Shown one piece after another: positions 7,238-16,354 of a stretch of DNA of 64,000 bases. Every line of letters begins with the position of its first letter. Position 1 is the first letter of the stretch. This DNA is from Roseateles depolymerans (GTDB taxonomy: Bacteria > Pseudomonadota > Gammaproteobacteria > Burkholderiales > Burkholderiaceae_C). The notes below the pieces were generated by a model. The model was not told the DNA's origin and did not search any database. It saw nothing but the letters and a program-made list of their open reading frames with translations. The translations under genes were made by a program, and so were the position numbers. Location of the stretch: the NCBI GenBank assembly GCA_003241055.1, contig QFOD01000008.1:124001-188000 (forward strand). Direction: 5' to 3'.

Positions 7238-8089
7238 ATGACGATATCTCAAGGCAACCGCCCTGCGGTGCTGTTGTTGCATGGCCTTTGTGCCAACCCG
7301 CTGGAGCTTGCGCCGGTGGCCAAGTCCCTGCGCGAGGTGGGCTATGTGGTCGAGGTGCCCGAGCTGCCCGGTTACGGCGTCAGCGCCCGCGCCGGCGGCG
7401 AGGCCGGGCCGGTGCAATCCTTCGAGCAGTGGATCCAGGCCGTCGAGCTCATCCACGACCGCCTGGCCGCCGAACATGGCCGCGTCGCCATCGGCGGCCT
7501 GTGCATGGGCGCCGTGCTGGGCATGGCGCTGGCCGCGCGCCGCCCCGCCAGTGCGCTGGTGCTGATCTCGACCACGCTGCACTTCGACGGCTGGAACGTG
7601 TCGCCCTGGCGCCGCCTGCTGCCGCTGGCCTACCTGCCGCCGCTGCGCCGCCGGCTGAGCTTCCGCGAGACCCAGCCCTTCGGCCTGAAGAACGAGCGCC
7701 TGCGGGCCTGGGTGGAACAGGCGATGGCCTCCGACCAGGTGTCGGCCGTTGGCGCGGCCCGGCTGTCGGCCGCGGCGCTGTTCGAGGCCACCCGGCTGAT
7801 CCGCCATGTGCGCGCCCGCCTGAACCGCCTGACCATGCCGGCCGTCGTGCTGCATGCCACCGAGGACGACGTGGCCGGCCCGCGCAGCGTGCACGAGCTG
7901 CAGGCCCGCCTGGGCAGCACGCCCGAGGTGCACTGGTTCCACGACAGCTATCACATGCTGACGCTGGACAACGAACGCCAGGCCGTCGCCCGCACGGTGC
8001 GCGACTTCCTGCTGCGCTGCCACCCGCTGGCCGCGCTGCCCAACCCTTCCCACGGACCTCACGGAGCCCTCGATGAGCAACACGCTTGA
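7238..8089 (+). CDS. Alpha/beta hydrolase with Cys nucleophile, linked to ACP and ketosynthase
   Basis: This is a 283-aa soluble alpha/beta-fold hydrolase. The oxyanion segment is VLLLHGLCANP. The nucleophile elbow reads GGLCMGA, with Cys89 where lipases and esterases usually have Ser. An acid is likely in HATEDDVAGP, and the catalytic His in DSYHMLTLD. A Cys nucleophile is known in dienelactone hydrolases. The last 17 bases overlap the acyl-carrier-protein gene, and a ketosynthase gene follows, so it probably acts on an acyl thioester bound to that carrier (transferase or thioesterase). That role is inferred. The start at 7238 fits the fold; earlier in-frame codons encode low-complexity sequence from the divergent promoter region. 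Confidence 0.85.
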   Translation: MTISQGNRPAVLLLHGLCANPLELAPVAKSLREVGYVVEVPELPGYGVSARAGGEAGPVQSFEQWIQAVELIHDRLAAEHGRVAIGGLCMGAVLGMALAARRPASALVLISTTLHFDGWNVSPWRRLLPLAYLPPLRRRLSFRETQPFGLKNERLRAWVEQAMASDQVSAVGAARLSAAALFEATRLIRHVRARLNRLTMPAVVLHATEDDVAGPRSVHELQARLGSTPEVHWFHDSYHMLTLDNERQAVARTVRDFLLRCHPLAALPNPSHGPHGALDEQHA

Positions 8090-8336
8090 CCAACTCTGCC
8101 AGATCGCCCAACGCGAGCTGGGTGTCGAAACCCTGACCGCCCAGGTCGACACGCCCTTCGCCGAGCTGGGGCTGGACTCGCTGGGTCTGGTGGACTTCAT
8201 GTTCACGGTGGAAGACCACTTCCACATCAACATCGAGCACGACCGCGCGCTGCAGAACCCGACGCTGGGCGGCCTGGCCACGCTGGTGGACGAACTGCTG
8301 GCCGCCAAGACCCTGGCCACGCCGGTGGCCGCCTGA
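8073..8336 (+). CDS. Acyl carrier protein
   Basis: This is an 87-aa, acidic, four-helix carrier protein. The sequence AELGLDSLGLVDFMFTVED contains the DSL motif, whose Ser receives the 4'-phosphopantetheine arm. It is not the main fatty-acid AcpP: the helix-II sequence differs and it lies outside a fab cluster. Its start lies inside the end of the hydrolase gene, and its TGA is one base before the ketosynthase ATG. The three genes are therefore almost certainly one transcript and one pathway. The product is unknown. Confidence 0.92.
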   Translation: MSNTLDQLCQIAQRELGVETLTAQVDTPFAELGLDSLGLVDFMFTVEDHFHINIEHDRALQNPTLGGLATLVDELLAAKTLATPVAA

Positions 8337-8337
8337 G

Positions 8338-9555
8338 ATGCGCATCGTCATCACCGGCCTGGGCGCGGTCAGCGCGCTGGGCAGCGGCCGCGACGCGCTG
8401 ACCGACGCCCTGCTGCAGGGGCGCTCGGGCATCAGCGCCCAGCCCGGCAGCCCCGAGCACGGTCTGGCCCCGCATGCCGCCGCGGTGGTGACCCATGCGC
8501 TGGGCGCCGGCATGGCGCCGGCCCAGCGCAATCTGCACGACCGCCACGGCCTGCTGGCCCTGGAGGCCGCGGCCGAGGCCTGGGCCCAGGCCGGCCTGCC
8601 CGCCTCCGCCGCAGACCCGACCCGCGCCGGCATCGCCTGGGGCACGGGCCTGGGCGGCAGCAGCTCGCTGGAGGCCTCGTACGCCCAGGTGTTCACGGCC
8701 CGGCCGCCGCGGGTCCACCCCTACACCGTGGTGCGCGTGATGGCCAATGCGGCCTCGTCGCACCTGGCCATGCGCTACCAGCTGCAGGCCGCGCAACTGG
8801 CCGTCAGCAATGCCTGCGCCTCGTCGGCCCAGGCCATGGGCGAGGCGCTGTGGCTGCTGCGCAATGGCCGCGCCGACCTGATGCTGGTGGGCGGTTCGGA
8901 GTCCATGCTCAATCTGGGCAGCGTGATCGGCTGGCAGGCCATGGGCGTGATGGCGCCGCTGGATGCCGACAACCCCGCACAAAGCTGCCGCCCCTTCGAC
9001 GACGGCCGCCGCGGTCTGGTGCTGGGCGAAGGCGCGGCCGCGTTGGTGCTGGAGACCGAGGCCCACGCGCTGGCGCGTGGCGCCACGCCGCTGGCGGTGC
9101 TGGCGGGCTATGGCCACAGCGTGGATGCGGTGCACCTGTCGCGACCCGACGCGGCCGGCCAGCAGCGCGCGATGCGCGCGGCGCTGGACGATGCCGGCAT
9201 GACGCCGGGCGACATCGGCTATGTGAACGCCCACGGCACGGCCACCGAGGTGGGTGACGCAGTGGAGGCGGAGTCGGTGGCAGCGGTGTTCGGCCCGCGC
9301 GGCGTGCCGCTGTCGGCCACCAAGGCGCTGCACGGCCACCTGATCGGCGCGGGCGGCGCGCTGGAGCTGCTGGCCACGATCCAGTCGCTGCGCCGCGGCC
9401 TGCTGCCGGCCAGCGCCCATGTGCGCAGCAGCGCGCTGGATGCGCAGGTGGACCTGATCACCGGCGGCCCGCGCGAAACCCGCGCCCGCGCGGCCATGTC
9501 CAACTCCTTCGCGTTCGGCGGCAGCAATGTCGCGCTGATCGTCACCACGGCCTGA
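8338..9555 (+). CDS. Beta-ketoacyl-ACP synthase, FabF-like
   Basis: This is a 405-aa thiolase-fold condensing enzyme. The active-site triad is complete: Cys160 in VSNACASSAQ, His in VNAHGTATEVGD and His in KALHGHLIGAGG, the Cys-His-His set of KAS I/II. It would extend an acyl chain on the carrier protein encoded one base upstream, with release or transfer perhaps by the Cys-hydrolase. It is separate from a complete fab operon, so a specialised lipid or polyketide role is likelier than bulk fatty-acid synthesis. The convergent M61 peptidase gene ends 25 bases downstream. Confidence 0.92.
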   Translation: MRIVITGLGAVSALGSGRDALTDALLQGRSGISAQPGSPEHGLAPHAAAVVTHALGAGMAPAQRNLHDRHGLLALEAAAEAWAQAGLPASAADPTRAGIAWGTGLGGSSSLEASYAQVFTARPPRVHPYTVVRVMANAASSHLAMRYQLQAAQLAVSNACASSAQAMGEALWLLRNGRADLMLVGGSESMLNLGSVIGWQAMGVMAPLDADNPAQSCRPFDDGRRGLVLGEGAAALVLETEAHALARGATPLAVLAGYGHSVDAVHLSRPDAAGQQRAMRAALDDAGMTPGDIGYVNAHGTATEVGDAVEAESVAAVFGPRGVPLSATKALHGHLIGAGGALELLATIQSLRRGLLPASAHVRSSALDAQVDLITGGPRETRARAAMSNSFAFGGSNVALIVTTA

Positions 9556-9580
9556 GGCCTGCCGGCCGCCGCCGGCGCGC

Positions 9581-11509
9581 TCAGCGCTTGGCGGCGTAGA
9601 TCTGGCTGAGCCGATCGGGCACGCTGGGCAGGCGCTCCAGACGCGGATAGCGCAGGCCCTCGCGGTAGTCCAGGCTGACGCTGCGGAAGCGTTCGCCGTC
9701 GCGCAGCAGCAGCTCCAGGCCCTGGCGCGCCTTGATCGCGTCGATCAGGCGTTCGGGCGAATAGGCCAGCTGGTTCACCGCCATGACGCGCAGTTGCGGC
9801 GCCAGGCCGGCACGGAAGGCGGGGCTGTCCCACAGCACCTCATCGATGACGCCCTCCTTGCCCAGCACCAGGCCCAGCGAGAAGCCGAGGTCGGTGATCT
9901 CGCGGCCCGGCTCGGCATCGTCGGCCAGCTCGGACTCGCTGGGCGTGTCGCTCCACGCCAGACGCCAGCCGCCGCGCAGCAGCCCGTTCAGCGGCGCGCC
10001 GGGGCCGTGATCCTCCAGGTGACCGCGCAGCCATACGGCCCAGTGGTGCGGCTGCACCGCCTGCAGCGTGGCCACCACCTCGTCGAAATCAAAGGCCTTG
10101 GGCACGGGGCGGCCGCCGGGGCCGGCGAAGAAGCGGCGGGCAAAGTCCTCCAACGAGCGGCGGCCGCCGCTGAGCTCGCGGATCAGCGTGTCCGCATCCA
10201 GCCACAGCAGCGTGCCCTCGGGGTAGTAGTCGGCGCTGCGCTGCCAGCTGGGCCAGTCCAGGTGCGGGCGCACCTCGACGACCGGCGCGTTCGTCGTGTC
10301 CTGCAGATCGCGCCAGAGCCGGCCGCGCCGGGCGTCCAGCACCGCGGCCTCGCGCGCCAGGCGGTCGCGCGCCTGCTCGGGCGTGGCCAGGCCGCTGCGC
10401 ACGGTCAGCATGTCGCCCCAGTAGTTGGTCATGCCCTCGTAGACCCACAGCAGCGAGTCCTGCATGGGCACATCGAAATTGGCGGTCAGCAGGTCGGCCG
10501 GGCGGCGGTACTTGCCGCACCAGGAGTGCACGTACTCGTGCGGCAGCAGGCCGCGGTGCGAGAGGTGCTTGGCCCAGTCCTTGAAATAGCCCAGGCCCAC
10601 GCTGTTCTCGCTGGACTCGTGATGCTCCAGCCCATGCGGCGTGTAGCGCCGGCTGATCATCAGCAGGAAGTCGTAGTGGTCGAAGTGGCGAACGCCGAAC
10701 AGCTTGTCGGCCTGCTGCACCAGTCGTGCATGGGCGGCAATCTGCTCGGGCGTGGCGGCCAGTTCCTCGCGCTCCTCGGCAAACACGTGCAGCGCCACCG
10801 GCCGCGTGGCGCCGGGCGCCTCCAGCTCGAAGCGCCGGTAGTGGCGGCCGGCAAACAGCGGCGAATCCACCAGCTGCTCCAGCGATACCGGCGCATAGCG
10901 GCGCCAGCCTTCGCCATCAGGCTCGGGCTCGCGGCCGGCCGCATCGCGCAGCGCGCCGGCCACCGCCCAGCCCTCGGGCAGCTTCACCGCGGCCTCGCAG
11001 AGGACGGCGTCCGAGCTGCGGCCACCGGGGTAGAGCACCAGCGTCTCCCAGTGCACCGCGAGCAGCTCCGGCGTGATGGTGACGCGACCGGCCTCGGGGC
11101 TGTGCGCGCCCAGGAACTGGAACTGCAGCTGCAGCTCGGCCACGCCCTCGGGCACCTGCACGTCGAAGGCCAGCGTGTCCAGCGGCTGGCGGCGCCAGCG
11201 CAGGCGCTGGCCGGCGGCGGTCTGCACGAACAGGCCGGCCAGCCGCGCGGCATCGCCCTCGGGCCAGTGGTAGCCCGGCAGCCAGCGCGGCAGGCGCAGC
11301 GTCAGCAGGCCCGGCGTCACCGACAGGCGCTGGCTCACGTTGAACACGCGACGCGCCACGTCGGTGGCGTCCACCGCGACCTCCAGGCGCCCGGGCCAGG
11401 GGACGCTGCTGAGCGCGGCGGCCGGGGCCGGGTCTTGCGCATGGACTTGGGCGGGCAGTGCGGGGCTCAGGGCGAGCAGCAGGGCGTGGCGGCGTGACAG
11501 CAGGGTCAT
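9581..11509 (-). CDS. M61-family glycyl aminopeptidase-like metalloprotease, exported
   Basis: This is a 642-aa protein with a signal peptide (RRHALLLALSPALPAQVHAQ). The N-terminal beta-rich domain is followed by the zinc site LLPHEYVHSW (HExxH) and the downstream Glu in LLWVYEGMTNYWGDML. A PDZ-like domain near the C-terminus (LGFSLGLVLGKEGVIDEVLWDSPAFRAGL, split by short loops) is typical of bacterial M61 enzymes. It presumably trims peptides in the periplasm. The start at 11509 puts the signal peptide directly at the N-terminus. It appears monocistronic, lying between convergent and co-directional neighbours. Confidence 0.88.
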   Translation of the reverse strand: MTLLSRRHALLLALSPALPAQVHAQDPAPAAALSSVPWPGRLEVAVDATDVARRVFNVSQRLSVTPGLLTLRLPRWLPGYHWPEGDAARLAGLFVQTAAGQRLRWRRQPLDTLAFDVQVPEGVAELQLQFQFLGAHSPEAGRVTITPELLAVHWETLVLYPGGRSSDAVLCEAAVKLPEGWAVAGALRDAAGREPEPDGEGWRRYAPVSLEQLVDSPLFAGRHYRRFELEAPGATRPVALHVFAEEREELAATPEQIAAHARLVQQADKLFGVRHFDHYDFLLMISRRYTPHGLEHHESSENSVGLGYFKDWAKHLSHRGLLPHEYVHSWCGKYRRPADLLTANFDVPMQDSLLWVYEGMTNYWGDMLTVRSGLATPEQARDRLAREAAVLDARRGRLWRDLQDTTNAPVVEVRPHLDWPSWQRSADYYPEGTLLWLDADTLIRELSGGRRSLEDFARRFFAGPGGRPVPKAFDFDEVVATLQAVQPHHWAVWLRGHLEDHGPGAPLNGLLRGGWRLAWSDTPSESELADDAEPGREITDLGFSLGLVLGKEGVIDEVLWDSPAFRAGLAPQLRVMAVNQLAYSPERLIDAIKARQGLELLLRDGERFRSVSLDYREGLRYPRLERLPSVPDRLSQIYAAKR

Positions 11510-11557
11510 GGCATCTCTTGGCGGAAACACAGGCCGCACGATAGCGGCGTCAGAGGC

Positions 11558-12502
11558 TCAGGCCGTGTCGCTGTCGCGTCGACGGCACACCACCACCTTG
11601 AGCGCGCGGTCGGGCGAGATGTCGTCGAACACCGTGGGGTTGGGCAGGCGCTCCAGCCAGTCCAGGCCCGGCGCCTCGGTGGCCACGACCTCGCGCAGAA
11701 AGGCCAGGTCCAGCTTGGGCGTGGTCAGGCACAGCAGCGCATGGCCACCGGGCGCCAGCAGGGCCGGCAGGCGGCGCACCACGCGGGCGTAGTCCTTGGT
11801 CGCGATGAAGCTGCCCCTCTGGTGGCCGGGCGGGTCCAGCACGATGAGGTCGTAAGGGCCGCCGCGCGTGAGCTTGCCCCAGGAGTTGAAGAGGTCGTGG
11901 GCCAGGAACTTCGCGCCGGCCTTCACGCCGTTGAGTTCGTGATTGAGCCGGCCGGTGGCCAGCGCGCCCGAGGCCATGTCCAGGTTGACCACCTCGGCCG
12001 CACCGGCCTGCAGCGCGGCCACCGAGAAGGAGCAGGTGTAGGCGAAAAGATTGAGCACCTTGGCGCCCGGCCGGGTCGTCAGATGGCGGCGCACCCAGCG
12101 CCGGCCCTCCACCATGTCCAGGAAGAAGCCGTGGTTCTGGCCACGCAGCAACTGCACGCGGTAGCGCGCGCCGTCCTCCGTGATCTCGTGCGGCTCGGGC
12201 ACGGCGCCGGCCAGCACCCGGGTCTCGGCGTGGCCGCCGCCGTCGTCGATATGGCGACTCTGGAACACCAGGTTCAGCGGCTCTCCCGGCGCCAGGTCTT
12301 GCCAGCGCCGTGCAAGCGCGGCCTGCACCTGGGCCAGCTCGGCCTCGTCCACCGGCTGGAAGCTGGTCAGCAGCCATACCGGCGGGTAGGCATCCAGCGT
12401 CCAGTGCTCGCAGCCCGGGTACAGGCCGCCTCGGCCATGGAAGATGCGCTGCGCATCCGTGGGGCGCGGCATCGCCGCGATCGCGTTCAACAGGGCTTGC
12501 AT
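11558..12502 (-). CDS. SAM-dependent methyltransferase, RlmI/RlmK-like
   Basis: This is a 314-aa class I methyltransferase. The SAM motif is VLNLFAYTCSFSVAALQAGA, an acidic ribose-binding strand is VVNLDMASGAL, and the catalytic-loop motif VLDPPGHQRG replaces the more common DPPK/S. It resembles the catalytic half of 23S rRNA methyltransferases RlmI and RlmK but lacks an N-terminal PUA domain, so the target is not assignable. The start at 12502 (MQALLN) is better spaced from a CCGGA than the ATG at 12511. It diverges from glsA with only ~25 bases between starts, so promoters must overlap coding sequence. Confidence 0.85.
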   Translation of the reverse strand: MQALLNAIAAMPRPTDAQRIFHGRGGLYPGCEHWTLDAYPPVWLLTSFQPVDEAELAQVQAALARRWQDLAPGEPLNLVFQSRHIDDGGGHAETRVLAGAVPEPHEITEDGARYRVQLLRGQNHGFFLDMVEGRRWVRRHLTTRPGAKVLNLFAYTCSFSVAALQAGAAEVVNLDMASGALATGRLNHELNGVKAGAKFLAHDLFNSWGKLTRGGPYDLIVLDPPGHQRGSFIATKDYARVVRRLPALLAPGGHALLCLTTPKLDLAFLREVVATEAPGLDWLERLPNPTVFDDISPDRALKVVVCRRRDSDTA

Positions 12503-12526
12503 GCGCGGCATTGTCCGGGGGACAGA

Positions 12527-13450
12527 ATGGCCGCCATGGACTTCCAGCTCATACTCGACGAGATCAACGACGAACTGCGCCCGCAGCTGGCGCACACCGA
12601 GGGCCAGGTGGCGCGCTACATCCCGGCGCTGGCGCGCGTGTCGCCGCAGCAGTTCGGCATCGCGCTGCGCACCTGCGCGGGCGAGACGGCCGCGGCCGGC
12701 GACGCGGCCGTGCCCTTCTCCATCCAGAGCATGTCCAAGGTGTTCTCGCTGACGCTGGCGATACGCTCGCTGGACGAGGCGCTGTGGGACCGCATCGGCC
12801 GCGAGCCCTCTGGCACGGCCTTCAACTCGCTGGTGCAGCTGGAGACGGAGCGCGGCATTCCGCGCAACCCCTTCATCAATGCCGGCGCGATCGCGGTGGC
12901 CGACCGCCTGGTGTCGCTGGGCGATGCCAAGGCCGAGTTGCTGGCCATGCTGGGCCGGCTGTGCGGGGAGCCGGTGCACATCGATGCCGAGGTGGCCCGC
13001 TCCGAGGCCGAGAGCGGCTTTCGCAACACCGCGCTGGCCAACTTCATGAAGGCCTTCGGCACGCTGGACAACGACGTGGGCGAGGTGCTGGATGTCTACT
13101 TCAACCAGTGCGCCATCCGCATGAGCTGCGAGCAGATGGCCTGCGCCGCCGGCTACCTGTGCCGCGACGGCCGCCACCCGCTGGCCGGCACGCCGGTGCT
13201 GAGCCCCGGTCAGGCGCGGCGCGTGAACGCACTGATGCTGACCTGCGGCACCTACGACGCGGCCGGCGAGTTCGCGTTCCGCATCGGCCTGCCCTGCAAG
13301 AGCGGCGTGGGCGGCGGCATCGTCGCGGTGGTGCCGGAGCGCCTCACGCTGTGCGTGTGGTCGCCCGCACTGGACGCCACCGGCAACTCGCTGCTGGGGC
13401 GCCGTGCACTGGAGCTGTTCGTCGCCAAGACCGGGTTGTCGGTGTTTTAG
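12527..13450 (+). CDS. glsA: Glutaminase
   Basis: This is a 307-aa glutaminase of the serine-dependent beta-lactamase-like fold, converting glutamine to glutamate and ammonia. Visible motifs are FSIQSMSKVFSL (SxxK catalytic Ser and Lys), GTAFNSLVQLE, RGIPRNPFINAGAI and KSGVGGGIVAVVP, all strongly conserved in the family. The full family length is present. The ATG at 12527 is four bases after a GGGGGA sequence; an in-frame ATG at 12536 (MDFQ) is an alternative that loses three residues. It is cytoplasmic, as there is no signal peptide. Confidence 0.95.
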   Translation: MAAMDFQLILDEINDELRPQLAHTEGQVARYIPALARVSPQQFGIALRTCAGETAAAGDAAVPFSIQSMSKVFSLTLAIRSLDEALWDRIGREPSGTAFNSLVQLETERGIPRNPFINAGAIAVADRLVSLGDAKAELLAMLGRLCGEPVHIDAEVARSEAESGFRNTALANFMKAFGTLDNDVGEVLDVYFNQCAIRMSCEQMACAAGYLCRDGRHPLAGTPVLSPGQARRVNALMLTCGTYDAAGEFAFRIGLPCKSGVGGGIVAVVPERLTLCVWSPALDATGNSLLGRRALELFVAKTGLSVF

Positions 13451-13519
13451 CCCCTCGCCCAGTCTCGCGCCGCTGGACGCGCGCAAACCTGGTCGGTCCC
13501 CCGAGGGGACGGCGACGCC

Positions 13520-13536
13520 TGCCGGTTCGACCGGCA
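13520..13536. terminator. Stem-loop between convergent genes
   Basis: TGCCGGT (13520-13526) pairs perfectly with ACCGGCA (13530-13536) around a TCG loop. It lies in the 142-bp gap between glsA and the convergent redoxin gene. There is no T tract, so factor-independent termination is doubtful. The rest of the gap holds nothing recognisable. Confidence 0.3.
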
Positions 13537-13592
13537 AGCCTCGTCACCACGGGCCGGCTCGGGGCGGCCCAGCACTCGGCCCGCAAAGGCCC

Positions 13593-14201
13593 TTAACTAG
13601 CGTACTTGACGCTGCAGCCGTAGGGCCGCGTGCTGGCCTTCTCGACCTTGCGGCCGGCGGCCACGTCGGCCAGCGCCAGCTTCAGATAGGGCTCGGCCCT
13701 GGCGATGTCGGCCTTGTCGGCGGTGGCGATGCTGTCGATGCCGCCCTTGTAGGCCAGCTGGCCGTCCGGGCGGATCACGTACATGTGCGGCGTGGTCTGC
13801 GCGCCGTAGAGCCGGCCCAGATCGCCCTTGGGGTCCAGCAGCGCGGCGCTGGCGGCGGCGCCGCGGTCCGCATTGAGCTTGAGTGCGGCCGCACCGTCCA
13901 CGAAGCCCTGCTGGCCGGGCGCCGACGAGATCACCTGCACCCACACCACGCCCTGGGCCGTCGCGGCCTTCTGCTGGGCCTGCATATTGCCGCTCTCGTA
14001 GTGCTTGCGCACATAGGGGCAGTCATGGTTCGTCCACTCCAGCACCACCGTCTTGCCCTTGAGATCGGCCAGTGACAGCGTCCTGCCGTCAGCCGTCGTG
14101 GCCGTGAAGGTCGGAGCGGGCGCGTCGACCGCCGGGGCGGCCAAGGTCAGCAGCGGCGTGGCCAGGGTGGCAGCGATCAGGGTGCGGCGAAGCAGACTCA
14201 T
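13593..14201 (-). CDS. Exported thioredoxin-fold (AhpC/TSA-like) redoxin
   Basis: This is a 202-aa protein with a signal peptide (LLRRTLIAATLATPLLTLAAP). The thioredoxin fold runs from APAPTFTATTADGRTLSL through VVLEWTNHDCPYVRKHYE. The only Cys of the motif (DCPYV) lacks a second Cys in CXXC spacing; another Cys is near the C-terminus (YGCSVKY). That pattern suits a peroxiredoxin-like or mixed-disulfide partner rather than a classical thioredoxin. Its ATG overlaps the dsbD TGA (ATGA) and uses an AGGAG inside dsbD, so it is probably a substrate or partner of the DsbD made just before it. Confidence 0.88.
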   Translation of the reverse strand: MSLLRRTLIAATLATPLLTLAAPAVDAPAPTFTATTADGRTLSLADLKGKTVVLEWTNHDCPYVRKHYESGNMQAQQKAATAQGVVWVQVISSAPGQQGFVDGAAALKLNADRGAAASAALLDPKGDLGRLYGAQTTPHMYVIRPDGQLAYKGGIDSIATADKADIARAEPYLKLALADVAAGRKVEKASTRPYGCSVKYAS

Positions 14202-16309
14202 GATGAACTCCTGGAGGCAGGGTTGGAGGAAACCGCCTCGATGACGAGGCCGGGCGTGAGCAACTGCGGCAGCACCTGGGGCTCGGTGGCGCCGGGTGCG
14301 TAGTACAGGTAGAGCGGCACGCCCGAGCGGCCATGGGCCTTGAGCACCGCGGTGATCCTGGGGTCTTCGCGGGTCCAGTCCCCCTTGAGGTAGACCACGC
14401 CGCCCTTGGCAAACGCGTCCTGCACCTCGGGGCGCGACAAAGCCACGCGCTCATTCACCAGGCAGGAGATGCACCACGCGGCCGTCAGGTTCACGAACAC
14501 CGGCTTGCCCTCGGCGCGCAGCGCGTCCAGGCGCTCCTGGCTGAAGGGCTCGATCGCCGATTCGCCTGCCGTGCGGGCCTCCACCGTCACCGGCTTGACC
14601 CAGGCCGCCGCGCCCAGCGCCAGCACGATGCTCAGTGCCGCGGCAGAGCTGCCGATGCGGCTCATGCCGCTCGCGCGGCGCCACCACAGGCCGAAGCCGA
14701 TCAGCACCAGGCCGCCCAGCGCCAGCGCGACGCCGTCCGGCCCCGCCTGCTGGGCCAGCACCCACAGCAGCCACACGACGGCGGCGTACATCGGGAAGGC
14801 CAGCGCCTGCTTGAAGGTATCCATCCAGGCGCCCGGACGCGGCAGCCAGCGCTGCGCGGCCGGCCAGAAGGCCAGCACCAGGAAGGGCAGCGCCAGGCCC
14901 AGGCCCAGCGCCAGGAACACCGCCAGCATCACCAGCGCCGGCTGCGACAGCGCGAACGCCATCGCCGCGCCCATGAACGGCGCCGTGCAGGGTGTGGCGA
15001 CGATGGCCGCCAGCACGCCGGTGAAGAAGCTGCCCGCCAGCCCCTGCTTGGACGCCAGGCCCGAGCCCAGGCCGGCGATGCTGCCGCCCACCTCCACGAA
15101 GCCCGACAGGCTCAGGCCCACCAGGAACAGCACATAGGCCACCACCAGCACGAACACCGGCGAATGGAACTGGAAGCCCCAGCCCACCTGCTGGCCACCG
15201 GCCCGCAGCGCGATCAGCACGCCCGCCAGCAGCGCGAAGCTGGCCAGCACCCCGGCCGTGTAGGCCAGGCCCTCGGCCTTGTGGCTGCCCTTGTTCACCA
15301 GCGCCAGCGCCTTGATGGACAGCACCGGGAACACGCAGGGCATCAGGTTCAGGATGAGGCCGCCCAGCAGCGCCAGCGCCAGCGCCGGCAGCAGGCCCAG
15401 GTCGGAGGCCTGCGCCGCGTCAGCCGACGGCGCAGCGGACGCGGCCGCTGCCGGCGCGTTCAGGTCCAGCGGCCCCGGCCCCTTGCCGGCGCCCTCGGGC
15501 ATGGGGGCGGACACCTCCCAGGCCTGCTCGCCGGCGCCGGTGGTCAGCACCAGCACGCCGGACATGGGCTTGCCGGCCACCAGCGGCTCGTCGCCGGTGG
15601 GCAGCTCCAGGCTCCACTGGTCGCCATCGAGCTTCAGCGGCTGCGGCGCGCTGTGGGCCACCGCGCCCCAGGTGTCGGCAAAGAAATAGGCCTTGCGGAC
15701 CCCGGCCGTCGAGCCGCTGAGCGCCACGCCCTGCGGCGAGGGCTGCAGCCTGACCGTGAAATTCGCCGGCTTGGGCAGCGCGGCACGCCATTCCTCGATC
15801 TGGGCGGCGTCATTACCGGCCTGGGCGGCGGCGGCCACCGGCAGGTCCAGGCCCACGCTGGCCTGCTCGGGGATGCAGACGTCCTTGCAGACCAGCCACT
15901 TCACCTCGGCCGTGGGCTGGAAACGCGCGCCGGGCTTGGCGTCGGCCGGCACGGTCAGCTCCACCAGCAGCGGCGCGCGGCCTTCAAAGCCGTAATTCAC
16001 GATGGGGCCTATGGCCTGGATGCTGGGCACCGGCCACTGGATGGCGCCGCCCTCGGCGCCCTTCCACTCGATGGACGTGGCCTGGCCGGAGTCGCCCGGG
16101 TTCTTCCAGTAGGTGTGCCAGTGCGGCTGGATCTGCTGCTCGACCGCCACCGTGAAGCGCTGGCCGGGCGTCACCTGGGCCTGGCTGGACAGCAGGCGCA
16201 ACTGCACATGCTCGGTGGTGGCCTGCGCCGGCGCGGCCAGGGCCGGGGCAGCGGCCGCGCCCAGCAGGGCTGCGGCAGCAAGAAGTGGGCGGAGGAAATT
16301 CGCGGACAT
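14198..16309 (-). CDS. DsbD-type thiol:disulfide interchange membrane protein
   Basis: This is a 703-aa protein in three parts. A signal peptide and periplasmic N-domain carry the Cys pair LVCKDVCIPE (~residues 140-149). The eight-helix membrane domain has its redox Cys residues in LNLMPCVFPVLS and ATPCTAPFMG. The C-terminal thioredoxin domain has WCISC in NLTAAWCISCLVNE. It carries electrons from cytoplasmic thioredoxin across the membrane to periplasmic partners. The N-domain is longer and less alpha-like than E. coli DsbD, as in the ScsB-related DsbD group. It is first gene of a two-gene operon with the redoxin. Confidence 0.9.
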   Translation of the reverse strand: MSANFLRPLLAAAALLGAAAAPALAAPAQATTEHVQLRLLSSQAQVTPGQRFTVAVEQQIQPHWHTYWKNPGDSGQATSIEWKGAEGGAIQWPVPSIQAIGPIVNYGFEGRAPLLVELTVPADAKPGARFQPTAEVKWLVCKDVCIPEQASVGLDLPVAAAAQAGNDAAQIEEWRAALPKPANFTVRLQPSPQGVALSGSTAGVRKAYFFADTWGAVAHSAPQPLKLDGDQWSLELPTGDEPLVAGKPMSGVLVLTTGAGEQAWEVSAPMPEGAGKGPGPLDLNAPAAAASAAPSADAAQASDLGLLPALALALLGGLILNLMPCVFPVLSIKALALVNKGSHKAEGLAYTAGVLASFALLAGVLIALRAGGQQVGWGFQFHSPVFVLVVAYVLFLVGLSLSGFVEVGGSIAGLGSGLASKQGLAGSFFTGVLAAIVATPCTAPFMGAAMAFALSQPALVMLAVFLALGLGLALPFLVLAFWPAAQRWLPRPGAWMDTFKQALAFPMYAAVVWLLWVLAQQAGPDGVALALGGLVLIGFGLWWRRASGMSRIGSSAAALSIVLALGAAAWVKPVTVEARTAGESAIEPFSQERLDALRAEGKPVFVNLTAAWCISCLVNERVALSRPEVQDAFAKGGVVYLKGDWTREDPRITAVLKAHGRSGVPLYLYYAPGATEPQVLPQLLTPGLVIEAVSSNPASRSSS

Positions 16310-16354
16310 CCCGCGATGCTAGGCGACCTGTGCGTCCGGGACGCGTCCCGACAG

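Noticed and set aside
7180..7245. Direct repeats CTGTCGCCGCATGAC / CTGTCGGCATGAC as response-regulator binding sites
   Set aside because: Only two imperfect copies, the second running into the hydrolase start. Too weak to list as a feature.
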